DNA of 64,000 bases from Catenovulum sp052056295 (GTDB lineage: Bacteria; Pseudomonadota; Gammaproteobacteria; Enterobacterales; Alteromonadaceae), in NCBI RefSeq assembly GCF_052056295.1, contig NZ_CP182493.1, forward strand, positions 186,001 to 250,000, read 5' to 3'. A program made the position numbers and the translations under genes. A model generated the notes under the pieces. It saw only the letters and a list, made by a program, of their open reading frames with translations. It ran no database searches and was not told the DNA's origin. Below are positions 1-9,040 of the stretch, in pieces; position 1 is the stretch's first letter; each line of letters starts with the position of its first letter.

Positions 1-281
1 GAACAAAATGGACCATCACCGGACTGAGAATAATAAGCAAATACCTTAAATATTAAATCAGACTCAATTTCCCCACGAGAGTGCTTTAATTTTGTTAGTT
101 CTGATTTTAGTTGCGCATTTTCCTCTGTGACTTGGGCTAATGCCAATTTAGTATCGGCAATTTCTAAGCTTAACTCAGCTAGCACATTTTTAAACTCGGC
201 ATCTTCAATGTTTTTGCTTATTGCTCGTAAGCGCTGAGTTAGTGCGACTGCATTATTTATAGATGACAAGAATTCATGCAC
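1..281 (-). CDS. Cassette gene, C-terminally cut by window edge; coiled-coil protein of unknown function
   Basis: Minus-strand reading frame open to the left edge (93 residues seen). I place the start at a GTG at 279-281, because an AGGAG lies six bases upstream of it. Residues about 25-70 form a charged, Leu-rich heptad-like helix. The last visible residues, GDGPFC, resemble the start of a Cys-containing zinc-binding tail, but that part lies outside the window. Its attC is also beyond the edge. Product unknown. Confidence 0.7.
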   Translation of the reverse strand, partial: MHEFLSSINNAVALTQRLRAISKNIEDAEFKNVLAELSLEIADTKLALAQVTEENAQLKSELTKLKHSRGEIESDLIFKVFAYYSQSGDGPFC

Positions 282-297
282 TGGACTCTCCTTGTAA

Positions 298-398
298 ACA
301 TAACGCCCGCATAAGTGGCGCAATAAAGCTTGGCTATACTAAGCGAAGAATGAGCGCAGCCAAGCTTTTTGCGTCCCATCATAATTGCTTTGTTATGT
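298..398 (-). repeat. attC 1 (chimeric: T2 left arm, T1 right arm)
   Basis: Cores ACATAAC/GTTATGT with the usual inner AAGCTTGGCT/AGCCAAGCTT boxes. The left arm reads GCATAAGTGGCGC (T2), but the right arm reads GCGTCCCATCATAATTGC (T1), so the outer stem is mismatched. Confidence 0.93.
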
Positions 399-402
399 GT
401 AT

Positions 403-669
403 TTACACTAGATTTTTGAATATCGCAGGTGTTAGTAACATACAAAGCAAAACAACAAATGCCGATACAAACGCAAGGCTTTGGATCGACTCAACTTGAA
501 TGAATAATGATATCAGAGAACAAACCAAGATTGCTATTTGACTGAATCCAATTACACGGCGGTTAGAACTTTTTCCTGGCCCTTTAAATACCCACAGCAA
601 TGTAATTGGCAAAGCTAAAAGCAACAAAATGAGTAATGGCAGCATTGCTCCGGCTCCACCGTGTGTCAC
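403..669 (-). CDS. Cassette gene: small membrane protein, unknown function
   Basis: 88 residues. A GTG start is chosen because GGAGG sits five bases upstream. Two or three hydrophobic segments (about residues 10-28, 43-58, 65-85) with a short basic loop between the first two point to an inner-membrane protein. It fills a single cassette: the stop lies 4 bp from attC 1 and the start 16 bp from attC 2. No family recognised. Confidence 0.75.
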   Translation of the reverse strand: MTHGGAGAMLPLLILLLLALPITLLWVFKGPGKSSNRRVIGFSQIAILVCSLISLFIQVESIQSLAFVSAFVVLLCMLLTPAIFKNLV

Positions 670-684
670 TTAGCCCTCCAATAC

Positions 685-785
685 ACATAACGCCCGCATA
701 AGTGGCGCATAAAAGCTTGGCTATACTAAGCGAAGAATGAGCGCAGCCAAGCTTTTTGCGTCCACCCTTAATGCGTTTGTTAGGC
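685..785 (-). repeat. attC 2 (T2)
   Basis: Cores ACATAAC/GTTAGGC, T2 arms; serves the cassette whose gene stops at 790. Confidence 0.94.
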
Positions 786-789
786 ACGT

Positions 790-1629
790 TTATTGTAACG
801 CCAATTCTGCCCATGCTTCTGACCGAGATACGGACTCAAGAACATACTCACGATTCCCAAATGCACTATAACTCCTATAGGACCTAAGCTTATAATAGCC
901 TTTAATTCTCAAGCCAATAGGATCGTCACTCATATTAACGGCAAACATTTGGATATCATCTTCTTCTCCTTCAAAGTAAATCCAAGTATTTGTATTACAA
1001 ACTCCAAATTGACTTTCCGTATTTTTCAAATAGGCTGAATCTAAATCAGAGAACCTATCCAAACACACAGAAACAGCATTTTCTCCGTTTATCGAACTTT
1101 TTGAAACATCAATAAAAGATAGGTATGCATTAACATTTCTATCTTTAGACATATAATCGTAGGTTAAGCCTGCCGGAGACATCCCATGTTCAATACTGCC
1201 ATTTCTCATAGCTTTGTATATTGCATCCGTTAATTCTTTAGGCATCACAGATATATTGAAACCTTGTTTAGGTAAGGAAATGTCTAAGTAAACTATCTCT
1301 GCACTATTTTCCCTAAAAATCTCCCAAGTTGGTAATTCCTCAGCGAAAGCAAAAAACTCTTCGGTATTTATGATTTTATACTTGTAAGAAGGAATTTTGG
1401 GCTTTGCTTGAAGCGGTTCTGTTCTTTGTTGATAAATAATAGGATTACCATTAATTTGTGTGTTACCGACCCCGTCAACAGTGACACTACCTACCGTAAT
1501 GTTATCACTTCCCGATACGCTGTTAGATAAACTTGCTTGCTTTGCGTCCGTTGAAGCAAGTTGCCACGTGACACCTACTATTGTTGCGAGTCCTGCCGCC
1601 ATGCTAAGTATGGTTAAATATTTTTTCAT
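790..1629 (-). CDS. Cassette gene: membrane-anchored hypothetical protein (279 aa)
   Basis: Starts at ATG with AGGA seven bases upstream. Residues 5-27 form an N-terminal hydrophobic anchor or signal. A polar Ser/Asn/Gly-rich linker (about 30-65) follows, then a mixed alpha/beta domain expected on the periplasmic side. It is the longest cassette gene in the window. No known motif seen, so the function is unknown. Confidence 0.8.
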   Translation of the reverse strand: MKKYLTILSMAAGLATIVGVTWQLASTDAKQASLSNSVSGSDNITVGSVTVDGVGNTQINGNPIIYQQRTEPLQAKPKIPSYKYKIINTEEFFAFAEELPTWEIFRENSAEIVYLDISLPKQGFNISVMPKELTDAIYKAMRNGSIEHGMSPAGLTYDYMSKDRNVNAYLSFIDVSKSSINGENAVSVCLDRFSDLDSAYLKNTESQFGVCNTNTWIYFEGEEDDIQMFAVNMSDDPIGLRIKGYYKLRSYRSYSAFGNREYVLESVSRSEAWAELALQ

Positions 1630-1657
1630 ATTATTCCTATATATGAGTAAACCTAGT

Positions 1658-1955
1658 GCTTAACGCCGCAATATGGGGCGCACAAAAGCTTGGCTAAAAT
1701 TAGGAACGAAGTGACGCGAGCCAAGCTTTTTGCGTCCCTTCATAATTGCATTGTTGGCTAGAAGCTCACCAAAAGCCTGAATTTAGCACAATACAATTAC
1801 CGTAAATAAACTTAGAAAAATAAACTTGAGAAACGCACAAACGTGGCAATACAAAAGTCCATTTTTATAAATTGACTTGAAGCGACAGGCAAATAAATGC
1901 CAGCACTACGAAAAAAACACCACCAGTTTAACTACTTTTAACTAACGAAACTTCT
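1658..1955 (-). mobile_element. Non-coding cassette 3: attC (T1, 1658-1759) + family A body
   Basis: attC cores GCTTAAC/GTTGGCT. The family A body is shortened: it lacks the hairpin segment between the AAGCGACAGGC and AAATAAATGCCAGCAC motifs, an internal deletion of roughly 90 bp compared with other A copies. No ORF. Confidence 0.88.
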
Positions 1956-2316
1956 AGCTAACGCCGCAGTATAGGGCGCAACAAAGTTGGATTATATTTT
2001 TGCCCGCAAAAATTAAGCCAAGCTTTTTGCGTCCCATATGACTGCATTGTTAGAAATGCCAAACGACACCAATGCTGCATAAAAACGCCCTATACTGGCT
2101 TACAAAAACAGTTGCCTAAACTTAACTTAAAAAACTGCGATAACCAACATTTAAGCAAACAATAAATTAGTTAAAATTTAGCACGTTAACAACGCAAAAC
2201 TTACCAACAACAACGCCCTAAAATGCCAATTAATTTGCACGCCAAGCAGAATTAGAAAAAGCCAACAAGCACACAAATGCTTCATTCGAAGCTGTTTACT
2301 TGTAAGGTTTTACTAT
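1956..2316 (-). mobile_element. Non-coding cassette 4: attC (T5, 1956-2055) + family B body
   Basis: attC cores AGCTAAC/GTTAGAA. Apparently identical to cassettes 30 and 65. The attC left arm CAGTATAGGGCG (1967-1978) has a perfect 12-nt complement in the body at 2086-2097. No credible ORF. Confidence 0.9.
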
Positions 2317-2417
2317 TTCTAACGCCGCAATATGGGGCGCATAAAAGCTTGGCTAAAATTAGGAACGAAGTGACGCAGCCAAGCTTTTTGCGTCCCCTCA
2401 TAATTGCTTTGTTATGT
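2317..2417 (-). repeat. attC 5 (T1)
   Basis: Cores TTCTAAC/GTTATGT, T1 arms; serves the cassette whose gene stops at 2423. Confidence 0.94.
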
Positions 2418-2422
2418 TTATT

Positions 2423-2890
2423 TTACTGCGTTCTACAAGTTGAATGAATATTTAAACCGCTTTTAATTGGTTGCGGGCTAGACAACAAGCTTTCAAATGA
2501 ACAAACAAATTTAATATCAGGAGCCCATGCTGGTGTTCTCATGTGAGACATATATGCCCATTTTTTTACACCATCAGGCGAAACGAAACACAAATTGAAA
2601 TAATCAATACTGTCGAGTGGAACTGCCCACCTGACCAAAGACCACCTTTGTGTTTTTTCAAAAATGAATTCCCCATTTTTATTTGTATCAGTTGAAATTG
2701 AGCGCTCATGAAGACAAGCATCCTCAGAACCATACGTAAGATAAACACTATACTCGCTTAGACCGACACCATCTTGAGTTAAAGTACCAGACAAATTTGG
2801 TATAACTGTATTTTTAGTTGGAAATGGAACGCAACCAATTAAAGCCAAAGAAACGATATACGTTATTATAATTTTGGTGTTATATCGCAC
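2423..2890 (-). CDS. Cassette gene: lipoprotein of unknown function (155 aa)
   Basis: I use the GTG at 2888-2890: a GAGGT lies upstream and the product then begins with a clean lipoprotein signal (MRYNTKIII... LALIGC lipobox, Cys about residue 20). The open frame runs upstream into attC 6, but that part is palindromic recombination-site sequence. The mature part has a beta-rich character similar to carboxypeptidase-regulatory-like folds. No family recognised. Confidence 0.75.
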   Translation of the reverse strand: MRYNTKIIITYIVSLALIGCVPFPTKNTVIPNLSGTLTQDGVGLSEYSVYLTYGSEDACLHERSISTDTNKNGEFIFEKTQRWSLVRWAVPLDSIDYFNLCFVSPDGVKKWAYMSHMRTPAWAPDIKFVCSFESLLSSPQPIKSGLNIHSTCRTQ

Positions 2891-2904
2891 GTTCACCTCA
2901 ATAA

Positions 2905-3293
2905 ACATAACGCCGCGATAAGCGGCTGAAAAAGCTTGGCTATAATTAGTGAGGTACGAACTAAGCCAAGCTTTTTTAGTCCGCCTTAATTGCATTGTTG
3001 GCTAGAAGCTCACCAAAAGCTAAAGATTGGCACAATACAAATACCGTAAATAAACTTAGAAAAATGAACTTTAGAAACGCACATGCGTGGCGACACAAAA
3101 GTCCATTTTTATAAACCAACTTTAAGCGACAAGCAAACAATACAAATGCCGCTCAACGGTAAAACAAGTTGGAAAAACCAACTTCAAAACAACTGGTGCG
3201 TGGCGGCTTAAAAGTTAACTGAACAAGCAAGAAAATGCCAGCACTGCGAAACCAACACCAACAGTTTAACTACTATTAACTAACGAACCTTCT
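2905..3293 (-). mobile_element. Non-coding cassette 6: attC (T3, 2905-3003) + family A body
   Basis: attC cores ACATAAC/GTTGGCT. Apparently identical to cassette 64 (28242-28630). The body carries the conserved hairpin AAGTTGG-AAAAA-CCAACTT at 3166-3184. Confidence 0.9.
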
Positions 3294-3394
3294 AGCTAAC
3301 GCCCGCATAAGTGGCGAAATAAAGCTTGGCTATACTAAGCGAAGAATGAGCGCAGCCAAGCTTTTTGCGTCCACCCTTAATGCGATTGTTATAT
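3294..3394 (-). repeat. attC 7 (T2)
   Basis: Cores AGCTAAC/GTTATAT, T2 arms; serves the cassette whose gene stops at 3399. Confidence 0.94.
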
Positions 3395-3398
3395 GGCA

Positions 3399-3620
3399 TT
3401 ACTCAATAAACTGAACGTTAGCATTAGCCGCTTTAAGAGCTTGGAGCAAGCCCGTAATGTTAGTTGCATTTTTTAAATCGAAGGTAACAGTGCCGTTTTT
3501 TAGTAATTCGTCAGTAATTGATTTTGATGCTTTTAAACCAATTTGTGTATTGGAATTAAATGCTTTATCCATTGAAACTTTTTTGAGATTTTCATAACCA
3601 GTAATTTTAATACTAGGCAT
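3399..3620 (-). CDS. Cassette gene: small soluble hypothetical protein (73 aa)
   Basis: The ATG at 3618-3620 is preferred over upstream in-frame ATGs because AAGGAA lies seven bases before it. The 73-residue product has no signal peptide and alternates short beta strands and helices (MPSIKITGYENLKK... ANANVQFIE). No recognised domain. Confidence 0.7.
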   Translation of the reverse strand: MPSIKITGYENLKKVSMDKAFNSNTQIGLKASKSITDELLKNGTVTFDLKNATNITGLLQALKAANANVQFIE

Positions 3621-3639
3621 AGCAAAGTTCCTTATTGAC

Positions 3640-3741
3640 ATATAACGCCGCAATATGGGGCGCATAAAAGCTTGGCTAAAATTAGGAACGAAGTGACGCA
3701 GCCAAGCTTTTTGCGTCCCTTTCATTATTGCTTTGTTATAC
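3640..3741 (-). repeat. attC 8 (T1)
   Basis: Cores ATATAAC/GTTATAC, T1 arms. The GTTA core supplies the TAA stop of the 3736-4197 gene. Confidence 0.94.
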
Positions 3742-4197
3742 GTCGCTAACGACACTATCTAGCAACAGAAATAACATAGCATTACCTAATGGGCAACGAT
3801 ATACACCTAACCCGCCGATTTCTCTTAAAGCAACAGCTGACATTTCCCAACCTTCGTTTTCACCAGCGCTAATTGTAGGTGTATCAAATATATCGAAACC
3901 TGTTATTTTAGAAAGCCCTTGCAGCCTTTCTGACGCTTTTGTCATATGCTCTGGCAAAGATTTATTTGCCCATGCCCATTGAAAAGAATTGCTTTCTTGA
4001 ACTGTGGAGCAAACCAAATTTACTTTTATTCTTAGCTGAGCATCTGATTTGGAAAAAATAATTAAACCATTTTGTGTATCAAAGTCGAATCGTTCAAATG
4101 AGCCTAGCCCTAATTTTTCTTGTGTTTCAGTGTTTTTATTTTCCATTTCTGAAAAACAATTATCGATGTAATCATCGAATTTTTCATCAGACCACAT
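3736..4197 (-). CDS. Cassette gene: DUF6882-like protein (153 aa)
   Basis: ATG preceded by AAGGT. The stop codon TAA lies inside the attC core. The central motif FQWAWANKSLP followed by a C-terminal GVYRCPLGNAMLFLL matches my memory of the DUF6882 family of small proteins with a conserved W-x-W-A-N segment. Likely cytoplasmic; molecular role unknown. The family assignment rests on motif memory only. Confidence 0.7.
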   Translation of the reverse strand: MWSDEKFDDYIDNCFSEMENKNTETQEKLGLGSFERFDFDTQNGLIIFSKSDAQLRIKVNLVCSTVQESNSFQWAWANKSLPEHMTKASERLQGLSKITGFDIFDTPTISAGENEGWEMSAVALREIGGLGVYRCPLGNAMLFLLLDSVVSDV

Positions 4198-4212
4198 TTT
4201 TTGACCTTAGAC

Positions 4213-4615
4213 GTATAACGCCGCAATAAGTGGCGCATAAAAGCTTGGCTATAATTAGCGAGGAACGAGCGCAAGCCAAGCTTTTTGCGTCCACCGTTAA
4301 TTGCATTGTTGGCTAGAAGCCTACCTAAAAAGCTCAAGATTAGCACAATACAAATACCGTAAATAAACTTAGAAAAATGAGCTTGAGAAACGCACTGGCG
4401 TGGCGACACAAAAGTCCATTTTTATAAATTAACTTGAAGCGACAAGCAAACAAAGCAAATGCCGCTCAACGGTAAAACAAGTTGAAAAAACCAACTTCAA
4501 AGCTGGTGCGTGGCGACTCGAAAGATAAATGTTCAACGTAAACAACTTTCAGCAACGCAAAAACCAACGACACCAATATTAATATTTTTAAACTTTTTTA
4601 ACTAATAAAACTTCT
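4213..4615 (-). mobile_element. Non-coding cassette 9: attC (T2, 4213-4314) + family A body
   Basis: attC cores GTATAAC/GTTGGCT. Family A body with both conserved hairpin segments and the CTTCTAGCTAAC end that complements its GTTGGCTAGAAG start. Confidence 0.9.
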
Positions 4616-4716
4616 AGCTAACGCCCGCATAAGTGGCGAAAAATGCTTGGCTATAATTAGCGAAGAATGAGCGCAAGCCAAGCTTTTTGCGTCCACCCTT
4701 AATGCGATTGTTATGT
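4616..4716 (-). repeat. attC 10 (T2)
   Basis: Cores AGCTAAC/GTTATGT, T2 arms. The core supplies the TAA stop of the 4711-5130 gene. Confidence 0.94.
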
Positions 4717-5130
4717 AGCAATTGTCGCCAACACGTTGTTTTCAAGATCTAAAATTTGAACATCTTCCTTTGTAAAAACTGAAATGCAGGCGTCCAGACC
4801 TATAATTAAATACTCTTTATAAATATTAGATGAGTGCTGCATTAAGAAGCCTTCCCTTTGTGACTCTTGCTCAAACCAACCACCAGAAGAAACTTTATAC
4901 ACCCAACCTTGAGACATATTTATTTCAGACCAATTTTCGCTGAGGTCTGCTTCATCGAGAAGCCTTAAAGCGCAAGGACCAAATTCATTATTAAATCTAA
5001 CCTTAACTTCTTTATTTTCAGACGGACAAAATACATCTATAACAGCCTCGTCGAAGTTCCACTCTAAGTTTGTAACTTCAACATTTACGCCTGTAAATGG
5101 TATATCGGTAATGACTGTTGCTTGAATCAT
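4711..5130 (-). CDS. Cassette gene: acidic hypothetical protein (139 aa)
   Basis: ATG start with AAGAG upstream; the stop is formed by the attC GTTA core. Acidic, soluble, no signal peptide, with the aromatic motif GWVYKVSSGGWFEQE near residue 75-90. The size and character resemble small immunity-like proteins, but there is no toxin partner nearby and I do not assign a function. Confidence 0.75.
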   Translation of the reverse strand: MIQATVITDIPFTGVNVEVTNLEWNFDEAVIDVFCPSENKEVKVRFNNEFGPCALRLLDEADLSENWSEINMSQGWVYKVSSGGWFEQESQREGFLMQHSSNIYKEYLIIGLDACISVFTKEDVQILDLENNVLATIAT

Positions 5131-5139
5131 ACTCTTGCT

Positions 5140-5238
5140 ACATAACGCCGCAATAAGCGGCTGAAAAAGCTTGGCTAAAATTAGTGAGGTACGAACTAAG
5201 CCAAGCTTTTTAGTCCGCCCTTAATTGCTTTGTTATAC
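5140..5238 (-). repeat. attC 11 (T3)
   Basis: Cores ACATAAC/GTTATAC, T3 arms. The preceding gene runs 29 bp into this site before its stop. Confidence 0.94.
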
Positions 5239-5656
5239 CCCGAACTTGCACTGCAGCACCAGTAAAAAATGACAACCATAAAAATAAATAGCCACATATT
5301 GCTGCTATGAATACATCATAAAAAACCAACCAATCAAAGGTTGCTACCCCTAGCCAAATACAAACAGATATAAGTGGAATAGGCAGAGATAGCCAACTCG
5401 AAAAAATAACACCATGTTTGTAAGTAAAACAACGTGTTCGGTATATAGCTTTGCCCAAACTAAAATATGCAGCCAATTGAAAAATAAATACGGAAACAGC
5501 CAATACCATTAACGCAGGGATGCTTCGTATAGGAGCATTATCTGGGGTGCCATCAGGATTCACAAAGTCATAGGTTAGGAAAAAGTAAAACAAAATAGCT
5601 AGAGGTATCAAAAAGGATGCGCATGTTGCTCTGACTATAAGCTTTGGATTACTCAT
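5210..5656 (-). CDS. Cassette gene: four-helix membrane protein, unknown function (148 aa)
   Basis: ATG with AAGGA six bases upstream. Four hydrophobic segments (about residues 12-30, 48-66, 82-100, 112-132) suggest an integral inner-membrane protein. Translation continues into attC 11, so about the last ten residues (...VRGITKQLRAD) are encoded by the recombination site itself. No family recognised. Confidence 0.75.
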   Translation of the reverse strand: MSNPKLIVRATCASFLIPLAILFYFFLTYDFVNPDGTPDNAPIRSIPALMVLAVSVFIFQLAAYFSLGKAIYRTRCFTYKHGVIFSSWLSLPIPLISVCIWLGVATFDWLVFYDVFIAAICGYLFLWLSFFTGAAVQVRGITKQLRAD

Positions 5657-5671
5657 AAATTCCTTTTAGGG

Positions 5672-6141
5672 GTATAACGCCGCAATATGGGGCGCAATAA
5701 AGCTTGGCTATAATAAGCGAAGAATGAGCGCAGCCAAGCTTTTTGCGTCCCATTCATTATTGCTTTGTTAGCTAGTGCTGAGTTTTTAAAACTGAACTCG
5801 CAAACAACACAAAACCAAATTAGCAACTTACCGACTTCATTTTCTAGCAATAAACTTGCAGCAAAAAGAAGCAAACACGAACAATGCCGAGTGCCGTAAG
5901 TAAACTTAGAAAAATGAACTAGAGGACATGCAAAAGCGTGGCGACACGAAAGCTCATTTTTATAACTTCACTTCAAGCGGCAGGCAGACAATATAAATGC
6001 CGCTCAACGGTAAACAAGGTTAAAAAACTAACCTACAAACAACTGGAGCGTGGCGAGTTGGTGTTACTTTTTAGTACAAAATAACCAGCAACTCGAAAAC
6101 TTACAACACCAGATTTTAATTTTTAACTAAGTTAAGCACTT
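5672..6141 (-). mobile_element. Non-coding cassette 12: attC (T1, 5672-5773) + family C body
   Basis: attC cores GTATAAC/GTTAGCT; T1 outer arms with a T2-like centre (GCGAAGAATGAGCGC). Family C body, apparently identical to cassette 66. Its hairpin reads AGGTTA...TAACCT, a fully paired variant. Confidence 0.9.
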
Positions 6142-6241
6142 AGCTAACGCCGCAATATGGGGCGCATAAAAGCTTGGCTATAATAGGAACGAAGTGACGC
6201 AGCCAAGCTTTTTGCGTCCCATCATAATTGCATTGTTATAC
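6142..6241 (-). repeat. attC 13 (T1)
   Basis: Cores AGCTAAC/GTTATAC, T1 arms; serves the cassette whose gene stops at 6255. Confidence 0.94.
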
Positions 6242-6254
6242 ATGCTGAAGCACA

Positions 6255-6617
6255 TTAGTTCAATTTGTTGTACTCGGACTTTAAACGAATGAGAGCCGAT
6301 AAACACATTAAAATAATTACCCCCCAATAAAACAGAGCATAAAGGTCGCCAGAAATCACATTAAACAACCCAATTGACACAATACAAAATAACTCCAGCA
6401 CTGCGAGGACATACGCCCACTTAGACCCTTTTTCCAACCCAAAGATAACTAACCAACTAATGACAAGCAAAGTTATTGAAATAGGCGTAAAGATGTAGAA
6501 ATTGGACACTTGAGCTTTATTAGTAATTACTCCAACAACGAGCGCTATATGCCCAACTATCGTCACAAGCAAAATTATCAGAGATAAAAAACGAAAACCT
6601 AATCCTTGTTTGTGCAA
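6255..6617 (-). CDS. Cassette gene: four-helix membrane protein, copy 1
   Basis: Start placed at a TTG with GGAG six bases upstream; an in-frame TTG four codons earlier has no such site. 120 residues with four hydrophobic helices separated by short loops. Near-identical to the gene at 13193-13555: only three residue differences (E/D, S/A, N/S). Unknown function; inner membrane expected. Confidence 0.75.
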   Translation of the reverse strand: MHKQGLGFRFLSLIILLVTIVGHIALVVGVITNKAQVSNFYIFTPISITLLVISWLVIFGLEKGSKWAYVLAVLELFCIVSIGLFNVISGDLYALFYWGVIILMCLSALIRLKSEYNKLN

Positions 6618-6642
6618 GTTAAACTCCAATTTTTAAAAGTAT

Positions 6643-7033
6643 GTATAACGCCGCAATAAGCGGCTGAAAAAGCTTGGCTATAATTAGTGAGGTACGAACT
6701 AAGCCAAGCTTTTTTAGTCCGCCTTAATTGCATTGTTGGCTAGAAGCTTACCTAAAAGCTGAAGATTAGCACAATACAAATACCGTAAATAAACTTAGAA
6801 AAATGAACTTGAGAAACGCACAAGCGTAGCGACATAAAAGTCCATTTTTATAAACTGACTAGCAGCGACAGGCAAACAATACAAATGCCGCTCAACGGTA
6901 AAACAAGTTGGAAAAACCAACTTCCAAACAACTGGTGCGTGGCGGCTAACAAGTTAACGGAACAGGCAAATAAATGCCAGCACTGCGAAAACAAACACCA
7001 ACAGTTCAACTACTTTTAACTAACGAAACTTCT
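6643..7033 (-). mobile_element. Non-coding cassette 14: attC (T3, 6643-6741) + family A body
   Basis: attC cores GTATAAC/GTTGGCT. Standard family A body; the plus-strand 16-codon mini-ORF seen in some A copies is interrupted here by TAG. Confidence 0.9.
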
Positions 7034-7134
7034 AGCTAACGCCGCAATATGGGGCGCATAAAAGCTTGGCTATAATAGGAACGAAGTGACGCGAGCCAAG
7101 CTTTTTGCGTCCCTTCATAATTGCATTGTTATGT
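7034..7134 (-). repeat. attC 15 (T1)
   Basis: Cores AGCTAAC/GTTATGT, T1 arms; serves the cassette whose gene stops at 7188. Confidence 0.94.
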
Positions 7135-7187
7135 ACAATTACTCCGATGTTTAAATAGATTTTTGCGATGCACTATCAGTTGATAAG

Positions 7188-7418
7188 TTATATATGCTCC
7201 ATCCAAGGTATTGTTGCAGGAAGTAAACAAACATCGACAACAAGTGAAAACGGAGCATCGATACAAACGCCATGCGCGCACGCTAAATCAAAGTGCTTAA
7301 TCGTGCCAGAAAAAACTTTGTTTTTAATTGCGTTATCGTTGAGTGTTTCAATTGACACACACCCTGATACAGCCAGTATCGAGAGCGACAACATAGTTAA
7401 TGAGTACAACCGAACCAC
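7188..7418 (-). CDS. Cassette gene: YceK/YidQ-like small lipoprotein (76 aa)
   Basis: GTG start with AAGGA five bases upstream. A lipoprotein signal ends in AVSGC (Cys at about residue 20). The C-terminal segment, CIDAPFSLVVDVCLLPATIP, matches the D-x-P-[FL]-S-L-V-x-D-x-x-L-L-P signature I associate with YceK/YidQ (DUF1375) lipoproteins. Likely anchored in the inner or outer membrane facing the periplasm. Role of the family is unknown. Confidence 0.72.
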   Translation of the reverse strand: MVRLYSLTMLSLSILAVSGCVSIETLNDNAIKNKVFSGTIKHFDLACAHGVCIDAPFSLVVDVCLLPATIPWMEHI

Positions 7419-7432
7419 AATATTCCTTATGT

Positions 7433-7531
7433 ACATAACGCCGCAATAAGCGGCTGAAAAAGCTTGGCTAAAATTAGTGAGGTACGAACTAAGCCAAGCT
7501 TTTTTAGTCCGCCTTGATTGCATTGTTAGGT
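7433..7531 (-). repeat. attC 16 (T3)
   Basis: Cores ACATAAC/GTTAGGT, T3 arms; serves the cassette whose gene stops at 7547. Confidence 0.94.
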
Positions 7532-7546
7532 GAATAATACACCGAA

Positions 7547-7876
7547 CTATGAGGTTGATTGTATTTTTTGCCCACACTTGCAGCAATAAAAAAATTTACA
7601 AACAAACTCGTTAGGCAACAACCAAACTTGTAATTTACTTCGGTTAGTTTGCAGTTGCTCAACGACACTCCCTGAATGAACTAATGCTCTTTTATTACAA
7701 CTCGGACATTTGAAAAAAGCTGCAATCATAATTGCAGACCAACCAAGCACAACAACAGAAACTAAAAATGGGATAGATAAGCCTGGATGTATAAAAAATA
7801 CTGGAACAATAAGCCAAAACAACTTCGCGCTAATTGATGACGCAAGCCAGTAATAATTAAACAGAAGTTTATTCAA
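7547..7876 (-). CDS. Cassette gene: membrane protein with split zinc ribbon (109 aa)
   Basis: TTG start with GGGAA eight bases upstream. Two hydrophobic segments (about residues 14-30 and 34-54) are followed by CPSC at about residue 58 and CCKCG near the C-terminus, a CxxC...CxxC zinc-ribbon pattern on the cytosolic side. Similar small zinc-ribbon membrane proteins are common, but none has a fixed function. Confidence 0.75.
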   Translation of the reverse strand: MNKLLFNYYWLASSISAKLFWLIVPVFFIHPGLSIPFLVSVVVLGWSAIMIAAFFKCPSCNKRALVHSGSVVEQLQTNRSKLQVWLLPNEFVCKFFYCCKCGQKIQSTS

Positions 7877-7896
7877 AACATAGTTCCCAGCAATTC

Positions 7897-7996
7897 ACCT
7901 AACGCCGCAATAAGCGGCTAAAAAGGCTTGGCTAAAATTAGTGAGGCACGAACTAAGCCAAGCTTTTTTAGTCCGCCCTTAATTGCTTTGTTATAC
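7897..7996 (-). repeat. attC 17 (T3)
   Basis: Cores ACCTAAC/GTTATAC, T3 arms. The core supplies the TAA stop of the 7991-8332 gene. Confidence 0.94.
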
Positions 7997-8332
7997 GTTT
8001 TTATACGAATCGTGCAAGAATTCTGAACTAGAATTTAGAGCCTTGCCGTTTACAGATAATGTAATATTGTTTGCTTGACCCACTTCAGAAATTGAACGAG
8101 CTCCATCAACAACACAAAAAAGACCGAATATTGCTTCGTCGACTGCCTCGATCAGAACTTGCTTTAACATAAGCTGATTTTCTGAACTCAGAGAGTTATA
8201 CCAAGCGGAATGCTTTACTAGGCTTTCACTCGGACGACGGCCTGGAGGTGATTCTAAGTTTGCAATTGTGTCCTCGACTGCAGCCTGAGAAACAACTTCC
8301 TTGATTAATTTTGTAAATTGATCGACTTCCAC
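7991..8332 (-). CDS. Cassette gene: soluble hypothetical protein (113 aa)
   Basis: GTG start chosen because GAGGA lies five bases upstream. Alpha-helical soluble protein with the motif WYNSLSSENQ followed by EAIFGLFCVVDGAR, a pattern I have seen in unnamed bacterial proteins but cannot tie to a function. The stop is formed by the attC core. Confidence 0.7.
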   Translation of the reverse strand: MEVDQFTKLIKEVVSQAAVEDTIANLESPPGRRPSESLVKHSAWYNSLSSENQLMLKQVLIEAVDEAIFGLFCVVDGARSISEVGQANNITLSVNGKALNSSSEFLHDSYKNV

Positions 8333-8347
8333 AAAGTTCCTCAAAAC

Positions 8348-8447
8348 GTATAACGCCGCAATATGGGGCGCATAAAAGCTTGGCTATAATAGGAACGAAG
8401 TGACGCAGCCAAGCTTTTTGCGTCCCATCATAATTGCATTGTTATGT
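8348..8447 (-). repeat. attC 18 (T1)
   Basis: Cores GTATAAC/GTTATGT, T1 arms. The core supplies the TAA stop of the 8442-9023 gene. Confidence 0.94.
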
Positions 8448-9023
8448 TTCGATTAACTCGTTGTCTTTTAAAAACGTTATTGCATCTTCATAGCCACTAT
8501 TGGCTGCTAAAAACATATAATCAATAGCGAGTTCTTCATCAATTTCACCACCTTCTCCTTCGAGCAACATACCAGCATAATAATATTGTGCTTTTGGAAC
8601 CCCCATGTCGGCGGAGCCTTTTAAATATTCACGGGCTTTGACCATATTTTCAGAAACGCCGATACCATTTGCATAAACGGAAAAGAGTAAAAAACCTGAT
8701 TTAGGATTTTTTCCGATAAATGAACGTTTAAGCCAAAATATAGCTTCATGAACATTCTTAACTACACCTTTTCCTTCAAGTTTCAGGGCACCGATTGCCA
8801 ATTGTGCGGCAGGAGCTCCTTTGTAGGCATATTCTTCCATTAATTCAACGCCAACATCTAATCCTTCGGCTTTTGACGACAAAAGCTTATCAACAAATTC
8901 GGCATCAATTTCATTACAATTTTCACTGAAGAATTTGTTAGTTTTGGCGAGTAATTCATCGTCACTTAAATCTTGTTCAGACAAAGATTCTATAAATTTT
9001 TTTGCTTGTTCAATTTTAGACAA
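8442..9023 (-). CDS. Cassette gene: Sel1-like repeat protein (193 aa)
   Basis: TTG start with AAGGAG six bases upstream. Residues about 65-185 contain three Sel1/TPR-like units (A-x-x-L-A..G-x-x-Y/L..G..V..A..WL pattern, e.g. GVVKNVHEAIFWLKRS and GVSENMVKAREYLKGSADMG). These alpha-solenoid repeats usually mediate protein-protein contacts. No signal peptide, so cytoplasmic. Confidence 0.85.
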   Translation of the reverse strand: MSKIEQAKKFIESLSEQDLSDDELLAKTNKFFSENCNEIDAEFVDKLLSSKAEGLDVGVELMEEYAYKGAPAAQLAIGALKLEGKGVVKNVHEAIFWLKRSFIGKNPKSGFLLFSVYANGIGVSENMVKAREYLKGSADMGVPKAQYYYAGMLLEGEGGEIDEELAIDYMFLAANSGYEDAITFLKDNELIET

Positions 9024-9040
9024 CGGTCACTCCTTGAGAA